NCBI RefSeq assembly: GCF_023156535.1
Contig: NZ_JALNMH010000014.1
Coordinates: 1-64,000 of the forward strand
Reading direction: 5' to 3'
Length of the DNA stretch: 64,000 nucleotides
Source of the DNA: Pseudomarimonas salicorniae
GTDB lineage: Bacteria > Pseudomonadota > Gammaproteobacteria > Xanthomonadales > Xanthomonadaceae
The translations under genes and the position numbers were made by a program. Under the pieces are notes generated by a model, which worked only from the letters and a program-made list of their open reading frames with translations, searched no databases and was not told where the DNA came from. Shown here piece by piece: positions 19,019-29,265 of the stretch. How positions within the stretch are numbered: the first letter of the stretch is position 1; each line of letters starts with the position of its first letter.

Positions 19019-19854
19019 TGCGGCGCATCCGCGCGGCAGTAAACGGTGCGTCCGCAGGGGCGCAGGAGATCATTGGCGTGCAGGAAGCTTTCCGAGTGGC
19101 CTGCGAACAAGCGGCCGTCGGGAGCGAGCAGGGGAGTCATCCGTTCGAGCACGCCACGCTGGGTCGGCTTGTCGAAGTAGATCATCACGTTGCGGCAGAA
19201 GATCGCGTCGAACGGCCCCTTCAGTCCGTAGCTCCCGGCCAGCAGATTGAGCTGGGCGAACTCGACCATGTCGCGCAGCGGCGGTTTGATCCGGCACATG
19301 CCCTCGTTCGGGCCGGTACCCCGCTGGAAGAAGCGTTTGGTGCGCTCGGCGCTCAGGTCCTTGATCCGGTCGACCGGATAGACGCCGCGTTCACCGGTGG
19401 CGAGGACCTGGGTGTCGATGTCGGTGGCGAGGATGCGGACCGGCGGCGTCAGGCTGTTGAAGGCCTCGCAGGCGGTGATCGCCAGCGACCAGGGCTCCTC
19501 GCCGGTCGAGGCGGCCGAGCACCAGATGCGAAGCGGTCCACGGTCGCGGCGCGCCTTCAGGTGCTCAAGGAGGATCTCGAAGTGGTGCGCTTCGCGGAAG
19601 AAGCTGGTGAGGTTGGTGGTGAGTGCATTGGTGAATGCTTCCCACTCCTCCTCGCCGCCCTTGTCGAGCTGCTGCAGGTATTCCTGGAAGCTGCGCAGGC
19701 CGAGCGCCCGCAGGCGCCTCGACAGTCGGCTGTAGACCATGTCGCGCTTGCTGTCCGCCAGCGCGATGCCGGCGCGCTTGTAGATCATGTCGCAGACCCG
19801 GCGGAAGTCCCGCTCGGAGAAGTCGAACTCCCGGCCGTGCGCGTTATCCGCCAT
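19015..19854 (-). CDS. cheR: Chemotaxis protein methyltransferase CheR
   Basis: 279 aa. SAM-dependent methylation of MCP glutamates. Seen: N-terminal helical CheR domain ([21 protein letters not shown]), [15 protein letters not shown], the SAM site [18 protein letters not shown] and [17 protein letters not shown]. The beta-subdomain that binds receptor C-terminal pentapeptides is likely present, and a receptor in the same operon (MCP2) ends WEEF. Start ATG is followed by coupled cheD. Confidence 0.95.
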   Translation of the reverse strand: MADNAHGREFDFSERDFRRVCDMIYKRAGIALADSKRDMVYSRLSRRLRALGLRSFQEYLQQLDKGGEEEWEAFTNALTTNLTSFFREAHHFEILLEHLKARRDRGPLRIWCSAASTGEEPWSLAITACEAFNSLTPPVRILATDIDTQVLATGERGVYPVDRIKDLSAERTKRFFQRGTGPNEGMCRIKPPLRDMVEFAQLNLLAGSYGLKGPFDAIFCRNVMIYFDKPTQRGVLERMTPLLAPDGRLFAGHSESFLHANDLLRPCGRTVYCRADAPQ

Positions 19855-19946
19855 GGCGCGGCTTCCCCGGGACCGATGCCGTCGCTCGGTGCCCTGCCTT
19901 GATCCGGATGATGCCCCCTGTGGTCATGTCCGGTTCCCGGGGCCGG

Positions 19947-20459
19947 TCAGCTTTCGCCGGCCCGGTCGATCAGGGCCAGGTCCTCGGAGCCGAGCAGCCT
20001 TTCGATGTCGATCAGCAGAACCATCCGCTTCTCGACCACGCCGACGCCGACCAGGTAGCGGGCGTCCACGCCGGCGCCCAGCGGCGGGGCGGGGCGGATC
20101 TGTTCGGCACGCAGCTGGACGACGTCGGAGACGCTGTCCACGACCACGCCTACGGTGCGCTCGCCGAGGTTCAGGATGATCATCACGGTGAAGCCGTCGT
20201 AGCGCGCTTCGCCCAGACGGAACTTGATGCGCAGGTCGAGCACCGGAACGATGGTGCCGCGCAGGTTGATCACGCCCTTGATGTGCGGCGGCGTGTTGGG
20301 AATGGTGGTGACGCCCTCGTAGCCGCGGATCTCCTGCACTTTCAGGATGTCGACGCCGTACTGCTGGTCGGCCAGTGCGAAGGTGAGGAATTCACCCGAC
20401 GCCGCGGCCATGGGCAGGACGCTTTCGTCTGCGACCTGCATTGCTTGCTTGGCTTGCAT
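19947..20459 (-). CDS. cheW: Chemotaxis coupling protein CheW (first copy)
   Basis: 170 aa. Adaptor linking MCPs to CheA. Seen: a single CheW domain with [21 protein letters not shown], the conserved [15 protein letters not shown] and the C-terminal LLIDIERLL; the first 20 residues are an extra tail. GGAGAGG lies upstream of the ATG. Paralogue at 24011-24544; the two differ mainly at their ends. Confidence 0.95.
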   Translation of the reverse strand: MQAKQAMQVADESVLPMAAASGEFLTFALADQQYGVDILKVQEIRGYEGVTTIPNTPPHIKGVINLRGTIVPVLDLRIKFRLGEARYDGFTVMIILNLGERTVGVVVDSVSDVVQLRAEQIRPAPPLGAGVDARYLVGVGVVEKRMVLLIDIERLLGSEDLALIDRAGES

Positions 20460-20500
20460 CGATACCTCTCCTTCGCGCCCGCCAGGCGGGCGGCGGCTTG

Positions 20501-22873
20501 CTAGAACTCTTCCCAGTGGTGCTCATCCGCCTTGCCCGGCCCGGACTTGCCCACCGGCTTGGGCGTGGCCGCGGGTTTGCTCGGGGCCGGCTGTGGCGGC
20601 GAGGCCGGCTTGGCGGCCGGCTTCGCGGGGGCAGCGGGCCGGCCCGTCGCGTCCTTGCCGGGAGCAGGTTTGCCAGCCTCCTTGGTGGGCGGGCGGGCAC
20701 TGCCAGGAACCGATCTCGGCTGCAGACCCGGGCCGGACACGGATTCCTTGGCGGCCGGCTTGGCAGTTCTGGCGTCTGCGCCGCCAGGCAGGCGGAACAC
20801 CGAGACCGCCGTGGCGAGTTCGCCGGCCTGCTCCTCCATCGAGCGCGCGGCAGCCGAGGCCTGCTCGACCAGGGCCGCGTTCTGCTGGGTGGTCTGGTCC
20901 ATCTGCACGACGGTCTGGTTGACCTGCTCGATGCCCGAAGACTGCTCGTCGCTGGCCGCGGCGATCTCGCTCATGATGTCGGTCACGCGCTTCACCGAGG
21001 ACATGATCTCGTCCATCGTCTTGCCGGCGTCGTGGACCAGGGTCGAGCCTTCGGTCACGGTGATCACGGATTCGGCGATCAGCTCCTTGATCTCCTTGGC
21101 TGCGTCGGCCGAGCGCTGGGCCAGGGAGCGGACCTCGCTGGCCACCACCGCGAAGCCGCGGCCCTGTTCGCCGGCGCGGGCCGCCTCGACGGCTGCGTTT
21201 AGGGCGAGGATGTTGGTCTGGAAGGCGATGCCGTCGATGACCGAGATGATGTCCTCGATGCGCTTCGAGGAGGCGCTGATGGCATCCATCGTGGTGACCA
21301 CACGGCCGACCACCTCGCCACCGCGCGATGCGACGTCGGCAGCGCCGACGGCGAGCTGCCGTGCCTGCCGGGAGTTCTCGGCGTTCTGCTTCACGGTCGA
21401 GGTCAGCTCTTCCATCGAGGAGGCGGTCTCCTCGAGATTGGCCGCCTGCTGTTCGGTGCGCTCGGAAAGGTCCGAGTTTCCGGCAGCGATCTCGCCCGCT
21501 GCGACATTGATCTCCTCGCTGGCCTGGGTGATCTTGCGGGCGATGTCGGTGAGCCGCTCCACGGTCGAGTTGGCGTTCTCGACCAGGTTGAAGAAAGCGC
21601 CCTTGAAGCGGTTCTCCACGCGCACCGTCAGATCGCCCTGCGACAGGGCGAGCAGCAGCTTGCCGACCTCGCCGAGGCCGGAGTCGGCCTGCTGCATCAG
21701 CTGGTTCAGGCCGGCCACCATCTCGCGGAAGGCGAACTGGAACTGTTGTTCGTCGCCGCGGATGCTGAAATCGCCGTCCGCCGCGGCCAGCACGAGGCGC
21801 TGGATCTCGGCGTTGACGCTCTGCAGATTGGCCTTGGTCTGGACCATGGCCTCGGTAATCGCGGCCTTCTGGCCCGGCAGGTCGACCATGTCCTGCGACA
21901 GGTCGCCCACGGCGTAGCGGCGCATGAGCGCCACGGCCTGGTTCATCGTCTCGATCTGCGAGGCCACCAGCTCGTTCAGCGAGGTGGCCATGTCGCGATA
22001 GGCGCCGGTGAACTGCGAGGCCTCGATCCGGTAGTCGAGCTGTCCCGCCTCGTGCTGCTCGGCCATCTCGGTCTCGGCCCGGGCAAAGCTGCGCAGGGTG
22101 TCCTGCATCTTCGCCATACCGCGGTTGAGCTCACCGACCTCATCCTGGCGGGAGGTATCGATGCTGCCGTCGAGCCGCCCGTTGGCGATGTCGTTGACTA
22201 CGCCCAGGCTGGCGCGGACGCCGTTCACCACGCTGCGCGCCACAATGAAGGCGAAGAGGAGACTGAGCAGGATGGACACCACCAGTACGGTGATCATGGT
22301 GCCGCGCGCAGCGGTGTAGGTGGACTGGGACTTGGCCACTGCGGCGGTAGCGGCGCGACCCTTGATGGCGGCTATCTGGTCGAGGGCTTCAGCCAGGGCG
22401 CTGTAGGCCTTGCTGCCATCACCGATAGCCATGTCGGTAGCCTCTTCCAGGAACTCGGCCTGGACGATCTCATCGACCTCCTTGGCTTGGGCCTTGAATG
22501 CTTCCCATGCCGACATCGCAGTCTCTCGTGCCTGCGCTTCGCCTTCCTCGACCGGCGTAGCCGCGTAGCGGGCCCAGACATCGTCGAACCGGCTCTCGTA
22601 GGTGGCCTGTGATTCGCGTGCGCGATCCTTCACAGCGGCCGCCGAGGGCACGATCAGCTGAAAGGTCTGTAGCCGGTGTCGGGCCGCGATATTGGCCAGG
22701 GTGCCGGCGGTTTCGACGCCGACCAGGCTGTTGCTCGCCAGACTGTCCGCATCCTCGTTCAGTTGGCCCAGGGCCCTGAGCCCAGCAAAGCCGAGGATCA
22801 GGGTGAGCAGCATCACCACGCCAAAGGCGAGGAACAGCCTGGGCTGGAGCTTGAGGTTGTTGAGGAAGTTCAT
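20501..22873 (-). CDS. Poly-HAMP methyl-accepting chemotaxis protein with CheR-tether tail (MCP2)
   Basis: 790 aa. TM1 at about 11-34, a ~155-residue periplasmic helical sensor (four-helix-bundle type), TM2 at 192-212, then several HAMP-like segments in series (about 213-460; recurring ...GDL/GDF... turns) and the signalling domain with tip [20 protein letters not shown]. After the signalling domain comes a Pro/Ala/Lys-rich, unstructured linker of ~80 residues ending EHHWEEF, which fits the W-x-x-F pentapeptide that tethers CheR. The signalling core is nearly the same as that of MCP3. Upstream lie the OB-fold pair; cheW follows. Confidence 0.93.
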   Translation of the reverse strand: MNFLNNLKLQPRLFLAFGVVMLLTLILGFAGLRALGQLNEDADSLASNSLVGVETAGTLANIAARHRLQTFQLIVPSAAAVKDRARESQATYESRFDDVWARYAATPVEEGEAQARETAMSAWEAFKAQAKEVDEIVQAEFLEEATDMAIGDGSKAYSALAEALDQIAAIKGRAATAAVAKSQSTYTAARGTMITVLVVSILLSLLFAFIVARSVVNGVRASLGVVNDIANGRLDGSIDTSRQDEVGELNRGMAKMQDTLRSFARAETEMAEQHEAGQLDYRIEASQFTGAYRDMATSLNELVASQIETMNQAVALMRRYAVGDLSQDMVDLPGQKAAITEAMVQTKANLQSVNAEIQRLVLAAADGDFSIRGDEQQFQFAFREMVAGLNQLMQQADSGLGEVGKLLLALSQGDLTVRVENRFKGAFFNLVENANSTVERLTDIARKITQASEEINVAAGEIAAGNSDLSERTEQQAANLEETASSMEELTSTVKQNAENSRQARQLAVGAADVASRGGEVVGRVVTTMDAISASSKRIEDIISVIDGIAFQTNILALNAAVEAARAGEQGRGFAVVASEVRSLAQRSADAAKEIKELIAESVITVTEGSTLVHDAGKTMDEIMSSVKRVTDIMSEIAAASDEQSSGIEQVNQTVVQMDQTTQQNAALVEQASAAARSMEEQAGELATAVSVFRLPGGADARTAKPAAKESVSGPGLQPRSVPGSARPPTKEAGKPAPGKDATGRPAAPAKPAAKPASPPQPAPSKPAATPKPVGKSGPGKADEHHWEEF

Positions 22874-22913
22874 CGTCGGCCTTGTCTTGTTGGGTGCTGG
22901 CGTCGCGAGGGGC

Positions 22914-22927
22914 CCGCTTCGGCGGGT
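22914..22927 (-). terminator. Short GC hairpin after the second OB-fold gene
   Basis: CCCGC, a four-base tetraloop and GCGGG form a compact hairpin just after the stop of the small gene ending at 22931. No run of T follows, so it may attenuate or protect mRNA ends rather than terminate. Confidence 0.3.
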
Positions 22928-22930
22928 CTT

Positions 22931-23290
22931 CTACATCCTGGTCATCTCGTCGGGCTTGCTGATGACCATCTCCGGCACGTTGCCCTGGGCGAAGGCCACA
23001 TTGCCGGTGACGCAGATCATCTGGCCGACGAGGTTCTCGGCGGCTTCGAAACGCGAACGGTCAACGCCGTTGATGCGCACTGCGAAGGTGTGCTTGGGGA
23101 AGGCGCCGCCCAGATGCAGGAAGGTGGGTTGGCCATCGGTGTTCTCGCTGAAGCGGAAGCTTTCGACCTTGCCGCAGACCGTGGCGCCCTTGCCGACGAC
23201 GGTGGCGGCATTGGCGGCGCCCACCGTTGTCTGCGCCACGGCAGCCTGGGAAGCGAGCAGGAGAAAAGGCAGGAGGAACTGGGTACGCAT
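22931..23290 (-). CDS. Small secreted OB-fold-like protein (second of tandem pair)
   Basis: 119 aa. Signal peptide (residues 1-19, ending AVAQ), then a ~95-residue domain: VGKGATVCGKVESFRFSEN, GQPTFLHLGGAFP, FAVRINGVDRSRF, GQMICVTGNV and a C-terminal PEMVISKPDEM. This order of motifs is that of bacterial OB-fold modules found in secreted or lipoprotein nucleic-acid/ligand-binding proteins. It has two cysteines, one in each half (VCGK and ICVTG), which could form a disulfide. No catalytic residues are evident. It starts 46 bp after its paralogue and ends 57 bp before MCP2, so it is probably in the chemotaxis transcript. Function unknown; a periplasmic ligand carrier for the adjacent receptor is speculation. 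Confidence 0.78.
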   Translation of the reverse strand: MRTQFLLPFLLLASQAAVAQTTVGAANAATVVGKGATVCGKVESFRFSENTDGQPTFLHLGGAFPKHTFAVRINGVDRSRFEAAENLVGQMICVTGNVAFAQGNVPEMVISKPDEMTRM

Positions 23291-23336
23291 GGTGATCCTG
23301 GGGTTCTGCTGAAGGAAGAGCTGGAACTGTCCGACC

Positions 23337-23702
23337 TTACATCACGGTCATTTCGGATGGGCTGGTGATGACCATCTCGGCGCGGTTGCCGGGCGCGCGG
23401 CCGACGCGGCCGGTTGCGCAGACCATCTTGCCCTCATTCTCCTCGGGGGCCGGGGAGAACTGGCCGCGGTGCTCGCCATTGATGCGGATGCCGAACTTGT
23501 GCGCCGGAAACTTGCCCCCCATGTACAGGAAGGTCGGCTGGCCGTCGGAGTTCTCGTTGAAGCGGGCGCTCTCCACCTTGCCGCAGACCGTGGCGTCCTT
23601 GCCGATGAAGCTCTGTGCATTGTCGGCGCCGATGGTGGGCTGTGCGGCGGCGACGCCGATGCCCAGCAGGCTCAGGACGCACAGGGTGACGAGGAACTTC
23701 AT
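23337..23702 (-). CDS. Small secreted OB-fold-like protein (first of tandem pair)
   Basis: 121 aa. Signal peptide (1-21, ending AAAQ), then the same domain as the next gene: FIGKDATVCGKVESARFNEN, GQPTFLYMGGKFP, FGIRINGEHRGQF, GKMVCATGRV and a final EMVITSPSEMTVM. The longer upstream reading in this frame has no support; the ATG at 23702 has AAGGAG seven bases before it. More than half of the aligned residues are identical to the neighbour, so this is a tandem duplication. Upstream is the only gap of ~300 bp in the chemotaxis region, so a promoter of its own is plausible. Confidence 0.78.
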   Translation of the reverse strand: MKFLVTLCVLSLLGIGVAAAQPTIGADNAQSFIGKDATVCGKVESARFNENSDGQPTFLYMGGKFPAHKFGIRINGEHRGQFSPAPEENEGKMVCATGRVGRAPGNRAEMVITSPSEMTVM

Positions 23703-24010
23703 GTTTGACTCCTTGCCCGGGGGGCGATGTTGATGCGAAAGGTGGAAGCCGAAGCCCTGCCTGCGGCAGGTATCGGGCTTTCCCCCATTATTCAGGCTAG
23801 CGTCTGTGCTGCAAACCGTGTCAGAACCGGGCTGTGACAGCTGTTGCACTTGCGTTGGGCAAGGGTCTGGCCTCCGCTTTCCGTCAGCAATCCCCAAGCG
23901 GCGCGGGATCCCGGGATGATGACCCCGGCGGTGGGCGTTAGGAGACGGCGGCAGCGTGGATTTTTTGCACAGGTGCATCGTTGTTCCCGGTGGCCGTTCT
24001 GGGCCGAGGC
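23703..24010. other. 308-bp gap between cheW2 and the OB-fold genes
   Basis: No gene is seen. It contains two small palindromes: CCTGCC-TGC-GGCAGG near 23756-23770 (in the leader of the OB-fold gene) and TGCAC-AG-GTGCA near 23967-23978, next to a T6 run that lies on the wrong side to make either a terminator. A weak sigma-54-like arrangement (GGCCAGACCCTTGC on the minus strand, 23859-23872) has the right GG/GC spacing but a poor -24 box. Confidence 0.5.
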
Positions 24011-24544
24011 TCAATCGTCCTGGTCCACCAGGGCCATCTCGGGGCTTAGCATCAGCCGCTCGATATCGAGCAGGATCAGCATTCGCTCCTCGACCGTGCC
24101 CATGCCTGCGATGAAGCGGGAGTCCATGCCCGCGCCGAGGTCCGGCGACGGGCGCACCGTGGCCGGGTCGAGTTGGGTCACGTCGGAAACCGCGTCCACC
24201 ACCATGCCAATCACCCGACTGGACACGTTGAGGATGATCATCACGGTGAACGCGTCGTAGACCGGCTGGCCGAGACGGAAGCGGATGCGCAGGTCGACTA
24301 CCGGGACGATGGTGCCGCGCAGGTTGATCACGCCCTTGATCCAGGGCGGTGAATCCGGCAGGCGGGTCACCGAGTCGTAGCCACGGATCTCCTGGACTTT
24401 CAGGATGTCCACGCCGTATTCCTCATCGCCCAGGGTGAAGGTGAGGTACTCGTCGAGGATCACGTTGCCGGTCTCGCCGGCGAGGCTGGCGGCAGCCGCG
24501 GCCATTGCCGTGTTGCGACGAACCGGGGCGATCTGGGTGCTCAT
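24011..24544 (-). CDS. cheW: Chemotaxis coupling protein CheW (second copy)
   Basis: 177 aa. Single CheW domain after a ~30-residue Ala-rich N-terminal extension: [44 protein letters not shown] and [10 protein letters not shown]. Its start overlaps the MCP3 stop as ATGA, so receptor and adaptor are translationally coupled. Strongly similar to the cheW at 19947-20459 through the core. Confidence 0.95.
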   Translation of the reverse strand: MSTQIAPVRRNTAMAAAAASLAGETGNVILDEYLTFTLGDEEYGVDILKVQEIRGYDSVTRLPDSPPWIKGVINLRGTIVPVVDLRIRFRLGQPVYDAFTVMIILNVSSRVIGMVVDAVSDVTQLDPATVRPSPDLGAGMDSRFIAGMGTVEERMLILLDIERLMLSPEMALVDQDD

Positions 24545-26760
24545 CGGGATTCCTCCTCGGCACCGGCGTCCTCATCGGGTGAGTCGGCATCGCCGTCCGG
24601 TTCGGACAGATCGTCGGCGCGGGCGCCATCGTCCTCCGCTTCCTCGTCGGCTCCGGTTTCGTCCATCTCGGACTGTTCCACGGCCAGGCGGAAAGCGGCC
24701 ACGGCACCGGCCAGACTGTCCGCCTGGTCCTCGAGTGCCCGCGCGGCGGCGGAGGCTTCCTCGACCAGGGCCGCGTTCTGCTGGGTCGACTCATCCATCT
24801 GGGCGACGGTCTTGTTCACGACCTCGATGCCTGCCGACTGCTCGTCGCTGGCCGAGGCGATCTCGCTCATGATGTCGGTCACGCGCTGCACCGAGGCGAC
24901 AATCTCGGACATGGTCTTGCCAGCGGCGTCGACCAGCTGGGCGCCGGTTTCCACGGTCTTCACCGAATCGGCGATCAGTGCCTTGATCTCCTTCGCCGCG
25001 TCGGCCGAGCGCTGGGCCAGCGAGCGGACCTCGCTGGCCACGACGGCGAAGCCGCGGCCCTGCTCGCCGGCCCGGGCAGCTTCCACTGCCGCGTTCAGCG
25101 CCAGGATGTTGGTCTGGAAGGCGATGCCGTCAATGACGCCGATGATGTCGCCGATCTTCTTCGACGAGGCGGTGATGCCGTCCATCGTGGTGACCACCTT
25201 GCCGACTACCTCGCCGCCGCGGGCGGCGACTTCCGCCGCACCCACCGCGAGCTGACGCGCCTGCCGGGAGTTCTCGGCGTTCTGTTTCACCGTCGAGGTC
25301 AGCTCCTCCATCGACGAGGCGGTTTCCTCGAGGTTGGCGGCCTGCTGCTCGGTGCGTTCGGAGAGATCGGCATTGCCCGCAGCAATCTCGGCCGCTGCGG
25401 TCTGGATCTGCTCGGTGGCGTCCTTGATGCGGACAATGATGGAGCGTAGCTGCGCCACCATGCTGTTGGCGTCTCCAGCCAGCTTGCCGAAGGCGCCCTC
25501 GTAGCGTTGGTCGATGGACCCCGAGAGGTCGCCTGCCGCCAACGCACCGAGCAGATCGCCGACGTCGGACAGTCCGGCATCGGCCTGCTCCATCAGCCTG
25601 TTCAGGCCCACGATCATCTCGCGGAAATCGAACTCGAACCGGCCGGCGTCGCCGCGCGCGCTGAAATCGCCGCGTCCGGCGGCATCGGACAGGCGCAGGA
25701 TGTCGTCCTTGATCTCCGACAGCCGGGTACGCACTTCCTCCATGGCGTCGGAGATGCGCGCCTGGCGACCGGGCAGGGGGTCCATGCGTACCGCAAAGTT
25801 GCCCCGCGCGTACTCGCGCACGATCTCCAGCATCTTGTCCTGGGTCCCGAGCAGGTTGTCGGCCAGGGCATTCACCGCGCCGGCCATCTCGCGGTAGCCG
25901 CCGCGCAGTTCGGCATCGTCAAGCCGGGCGTCCGTGTCGCCCGCCGAGAATCGTTGTCCCAGTTCGATCTGCGAACGGATGAACGCAGCCAGCTGGTTCT
26001 TGAGCTCGCGCATGTCCGCCAGCAATGACTTGTCGCTGCCGTGCACGGTGACCTCGCGTTCGAACTCACCGGCGCTGATTCTGCGCACCACCTCGGCCGC
26101 GTACCCCGGTTCGCCGCCAAGCTGGCGCATGACCTGCCGGATGATGGACAGCGCAAGCAGGACCATGGCCACAGTCGCAACGAGCAGGCCGAGCAGCTGC
26201 AGGATGCTCACCTGGGCCCGGATGGCGGCAATCTCCTCGACCTGTGCCTGCTGCGCGGCCTCGATCTTGGCGCTGAGCGACTTCAGGCCGGCGTCCACCT
26301 CGGCGAAGGCGTTGGCGAAGACCGGGGTGATGCTGCTCGCCGAATAGGGGTCTTCTTCGGTGGCGATCTTGAAGATGTCGTTGGCCTGGGTGATGTAGAA
26401 GTCCACCGGTCCGGCCAGTGCGGCGATCTCCTGTTTCACCTCTTCCGGCAGTGGAAGCTCCGCGCTCTCGGCGAGGCTCGCCTTCAGGCCTTCCGCGTTC
26501 TGCTTGAGCTGCTCCTCGATGCGTACGCCGGTCGAGGGATCGGCAAGGAAGGAGGCGACCATCGACTCCAGCGCGTCGGCGCGCAGCGAGGCGTGGTAGA
26601 CCACGGATTTCTGGTGCACCGCCGAGGCGGTCGCTGCCGCGGCCAGCCGGTCGGCGGCGTTGGACAGCTGCCACTGGCCCCACCAGCCCACCGCGCCCAT
26701 CAGGAGGATGCCGCCGATGCCTGCACCACTGAGTTGCCAGAGTCTGTTCCTGAACCGCAT
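24541..26760 (-). CDS. Poly-HAMP methyl-accepting chemotaxis protein (MCP3)
   Basis: 739 aa. TM1 about 9-28, periplasmic helical sensor 30-185, TM2 about 186-206, several consecutive HAMP-like units (207-445) and the signalling domain with tip [20 protein letters not shown]. After it comes a strongly acidic tail (Glu/Asp/Ser-rich, about the last 45 residues) with no W-x-x-F tether, unlike MCP2. The sensor domain has little in common with MCP2, while the signalling part from about residue 450 is nearly the same. The short spacing to cheA1 (103 bp) and the coupled cheW2 place it in the second chemotaxis block. Confidence 0.93.
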   Translation of the reverse strand: MRFRNRLWQLSGAGIGGILLMGAVGWWGQWQLSNAADRLAAAATASAVHQKSVVYHASLRADALESMVASFLADPSTGVRIEEQLKQNAEGLKASLAESAELPLPEEVKQEIAALAGPVDFYITQANDIFKIATEEDPYSASSITPVFANAFAEVDAGLKSLSAKIEAAQQAQVEEIAAIRAQVSILQLLGLLVATVAMVLLALSIIRQVMRQLGGEPGYAAEVVRRISAGEFEREVTVHGSDKSLLADMRELKNQLAAFIRSQIELGQRFSAGDTDARLDDAELRGGYREMAGAVNALADNLLGTQDKMLEIVREYARGNFAVRMDPLPGRQARISDAMEEVRTRLSEIKDDILRLSDAAGRGDFSARGDAGRFEFDFREMIVGLNRLMEQADAGLSDVGDLLGALAAGDLSGSIDQRYEGAFGKLAGDANSMVAQLRSIIVRIKDATEQIQTAAAEIAAGNADLSERTEQQAANLEETASSMEELTSTVKQNAENSRQARQLAVGAAEVAARGGEVVGKVVTTMDGITASSKKIGDIIGVIDGIAFQTNILALNAAVEAARAGEQGRGFAVVASEVRSLAQRSADAAKEIKALIADSVKTVETGAQLVDAAGKTMSEIVASVQRVTDIMSEIASASDEQSAGIEVVNKTVAQMDESTQQNAALVEEASAAARALEDQADSLAGAVAAFRLAVEQSEMDETGADEEAEDDGARADDLSEPDGDADSPDEDAGAEEESR

Positions 26761-26863
26761 CGCTAAGTTCTCCCTCCCGTTGCGATGTGCGCGCCGATGA
26801 TCCGGCTAGCGTGTATCGGTCAGTCCTCCCGGTCCATTGGGAATACCCCGCACACCGGCGCCG

Positions 26864-28885
26864 TCAGCTGGCGGATGCCTGGTTGCTGACGCCGCGTGCC
26901 AGACCGCCGACATCGACGATCAGCGCCACCCGGCCATCGCCGAGGATGGTGGCGCCTGAAATTCCCGGAATTCGACGGTAGTTGGCCTCGAGGTTCTTGA
27001 CCACGACCTGCTGCTGGCCGAGCAGGGCATCGACCTCCAGCGCGAGACGCTTGCCGTCGCTTTCCACCACCACGACCATCGGTTCATTGGCGGCCTTCTC
27101 TTCTATCTTGTAGAGCCTTGCGACGCTGAACAGCGGCAGGTAGTCGCCGCGCACCTTGAGCACGCGGCCATCGGCCTGCACCGTGCGGACGTTCTCCGAC
27201 TGCGGCTGCAGCGCCTCGATGACGAAGCCCAGCGGCAGCACGAAGGTCTCGCCACCGACCTGGACCAGCATGCCGTCCAGGATGGCGAGGGTCAGCGGTA
27301 GGCGCACCGTGATCTTGGTGCCCTTTCCGGTATGGCTCTCGATGCCGACCTCGCCGCCGAGGGCGAGGATGTTCTTGCGCACCACGTCCATGCCGACACC
27401 GCGCCCGGACAGGTCGGTGACCTGGTCTGCCGTGCTGAAGCCGGGTGCGAAGATCAGCTCCCAGACCTGCGAATCGCTGGCGTTCTCTGGGATTTGCAGA
27501 CCGCGTTCCTGCGCCTTGCGCAGGATTCTTTCGCGGTTCAGGCCGCGGCCGTCGTCGGCGACCTCGATCACGATGTGGCCGCCCTGGTGGGACGCGGCGA
27601 GGGTGATGTTGCCGGATTCCGGCTTGCCTGCTGCGCGTCGCTCCTCGGTGGTCTCAAGGCCATGGTCGATCGAGTTGCGCACCAGATGGACCAGCGGGTC
27701 GGCGATCTTCTCGATGACGCCCTTGTCCAGCTCGGTGGCCTCGCCGACGGTCTTCAGACGGACCTGCTTGTTGAGGCGGGTCGAGAGGTCGCGAACCAGG
27801 CGCGGGAAGCGTGAGAATACCGAGCCCACCGGCAGCATCCGGATGCCGATCACCGCTTCCTGGAGGTCACGGGTATTGCGTTCGAGCTGGACCAGCCCGG
27901 CGAGCAGCCGCTCGTGCGAGGCCGGTTCCAGCTCGGAGCCGGCCTGCTTGAGCATGGCCTGGGTGATGACCAGTTCGCCGACCAGGTTGATCAGCGCATC
28001 GACCTTGGACACCTGGACCCGCAGGGTGCCCTCGGTGGCGCCGCCGGCGCTGGCCGCAGCGGCGACCGGAGGCGTGTCGCTGGGCTGCGGACTGACCTGC
28101 TGCGGCTCGGCGGCGGCGCTCACCGGCTGCGGCGCCGGCGCCGCAGCGGGTGGCGGAGCTGCCACCGTCATCGACTTCTGCGGAGTGATCTCCAGATCGC
28201 ACTCGTCCTCGACCCAGGAGAAGACGTCCTCGACCTGCGCCTTCTTCAGCGCACCGTCGATCGAAACCTCCCACCATAGGCGGACCTCGAAGGGGTCCAT
28301 GTCGGCGAAGCCCGGGAGACGGTCGAAGTGGCATTCGGTTCGGGCGTCTCCCAGCCGCTGCAGTTCGCGCAGGATCCGCAGGGGGTCGTTGCCGCTCATG
28401 AACATGGACGGGTGCGGCTTGAACACCACGTTCCATCCGGTCGGCTCGGCCGCTGCCGGTGCTGCGGCCTGGGCGGCCTTCGCCGGCGTGGGGGCGCCTG
28501 CGCCGCCGGAAAGCACGTTCTCGAGGCGCTGCTGGGTGGCCTGTACCGAGGCGTGATCGGCCTCGCCGCCGCGCTCGGCCACGTCGAGCAGGGCCCGGAG
28601 CACGTCGACCGAAGCGAGCAGGGCGGAGAGCGACTCGGTCTCCGGAGCGCGCTTGCCCGCGCGCATCTCGTCGAGCAGCGTTTCGAGGACGTGGGTCAGC
28701 GCGGCGATCTCGCTGAACCCGAACGTCGACGCGCCGCCCTTGATCGAATGCGCGGCACGGAAGACGGTATGGATGGTTTCGGCGTCGGCCCGGCCCGACT
28801 CGATGTCGAGCAGCCCCGCCTCCATTGCATCGAGACCTTCCCGACTCTCGGCCAGGAAGGTGGCGTGGAAGCGGGAGAGGTCCAT
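26864..28885 (-). CDS. cheA: Chemotaxis histidine kinase CheA with P2 domain (CheA1)
   Basis: 673 aa, full length. P1/HPt with phospho-His H46 (AAHSIKGGASTFGF), an Ala/Pro linker, a P2-like CheY/CheB-docking domain (about 150-240: WNVVFKPHPSMFMSGNDPLRI), a second Pro/Ala/Gln linker, P3 dimerisation (LINLVGELVITQAML), P4 ATPase with N box NSIDHGLE, G1 VADDGRGLN and G2 DLSGRGVGMDVV, and P5 CheW-like domain to the end. All kinase motifs intact. Start 11 bp after cheY1. It differs from the second CheA in the window, which lacks a recognisable P2. Confidence 0.96.
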   Translation of the reverse strand: MDLSRFHATFLAESREGLDAMEAGLLDIESGRADAETIHTVFRAAHSIKGGASTFGFSEIAALTHVLETLLDEMRAGKRAPETESLSALLASVDVLRALLDVAERGGEADHASVQATQQRLENVLSGGAGAPTPAKAAQAAAPAAAEPTGWNVVFKPHPSMFMSGNDPLRILRELQRLGDARTECHFDRLPGFADMDPFEVRLWWEVSIDGALKKAQVEDVFSWVEDECDLEITPQKSMTVAAPPPAAAPAPQPVSAAAEPQQVSPQPSDTPPVAAAASAGGATEGTLRVQVSKVDALINLVGELVITQAMLKQAGSELEPASHERLLAGLVQLERNTRDLQEAVIGIRMLPVGSVFSRFPRLVRDLSTRLNKQVRLKTVGEATELDKGVIEKIADPLVHLVRNSIDHGLETTEERRAAGKPESGNITLAASHQGGHIVIEVADDGRGLNRERILRKAQERGLQIPENASDSQVWELIFAPGFSTADQVTDLSGRGVGMDVVRKNILALGGEVGIESHTGKGTKITVRLPLTLAILDGMLVQVGGETFVLPLGFVIEALQPQSENVRTVQADGRVLKVRGDYLPLFSVARLYKIEEKAANEPMVVVVESDGKRLALEVDALLGQQQVVVKNLEANYRRIPGISGATILGDGRVALIVDVGGLARGVSNQASAS

Positions 28886-28896
28886 GGGCAGCTACC

Positions 28897-29265
28897 TCAA
28901 CCCAGCACTTTGCGTAGGGTGGCGACCAGCTGCTCGGGATTGAACGGCTTCACCAGCCAGCCGGTGGCACCGGCAGCCTTGCCTTCCTGCTTCTTGTCCA
29001 GGCCCGCCTCGGTGGTCAGCATCAGCAGAGGAATGAACTTGTAGTCGGGAAGCTGGCGCAGGTGGCGGATCAGCGTGATGCCGTCCATGTTCGGCATGTT
29101 CACGTCGGCAACGACCGCATTGAACTTCTCCTGCTTGGCCTTCTCCAGGGCGACCACCCCATCCTCGGCCTCGACCACATCGAACCCGGCCGATGTGAGC
29201 GCGAATGCGACCATCTGCCGCATGGACGCGGAATCATCGACTGCGAGGATGCGCGGGTTGCTCAT
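28897..29265 (-). CDS. CheY-like response regulator (CheY1)
   Basis: 122 aa, a single receiver domain. Seen: D10-D11 (VDDSASM), phospho-acceptor D54 (ADVNMPNMDG), Thr in LTTEAG and Lys in VKPFNP. Coupled by a 4-bp overlap to the STAS gene before it and followed by cheA1, so the kinase partner is likely CheA1. Whether it binds the motor or is a phosphate sink cannot be told; a canonical motor CheY is encoded at 35815-36204. Confidence 0.93.
   Translation of the reverse strand: MSNPRILAVDDSASMRQMVAFALTSAGFDVVEAEDGVVALEKAKQEKFNAVVADVNMPNMDGITLIRHLRQLPDYKFIPLLMLTTEAGLDKKQEGKAAGATGWLVKPFNPEQLVATLRKVLG

Noticed and set aside
23967-23978. Hairpin near a T6 run as terminator of cheW2
   Set aside because: The T run lies upstream of the hairpin on the plus strand and becomes an A run after it on the minus strand, so it cannot be an intrinsic terminator in the needed direction.
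23703-24010. Possible cyclic di-GMP riboswitch ahead of the OB-fold genes
   Set aside because: I looked for the GEMM core on the minus strand; the pieces are absent or out of order, and only short hairpins remain.
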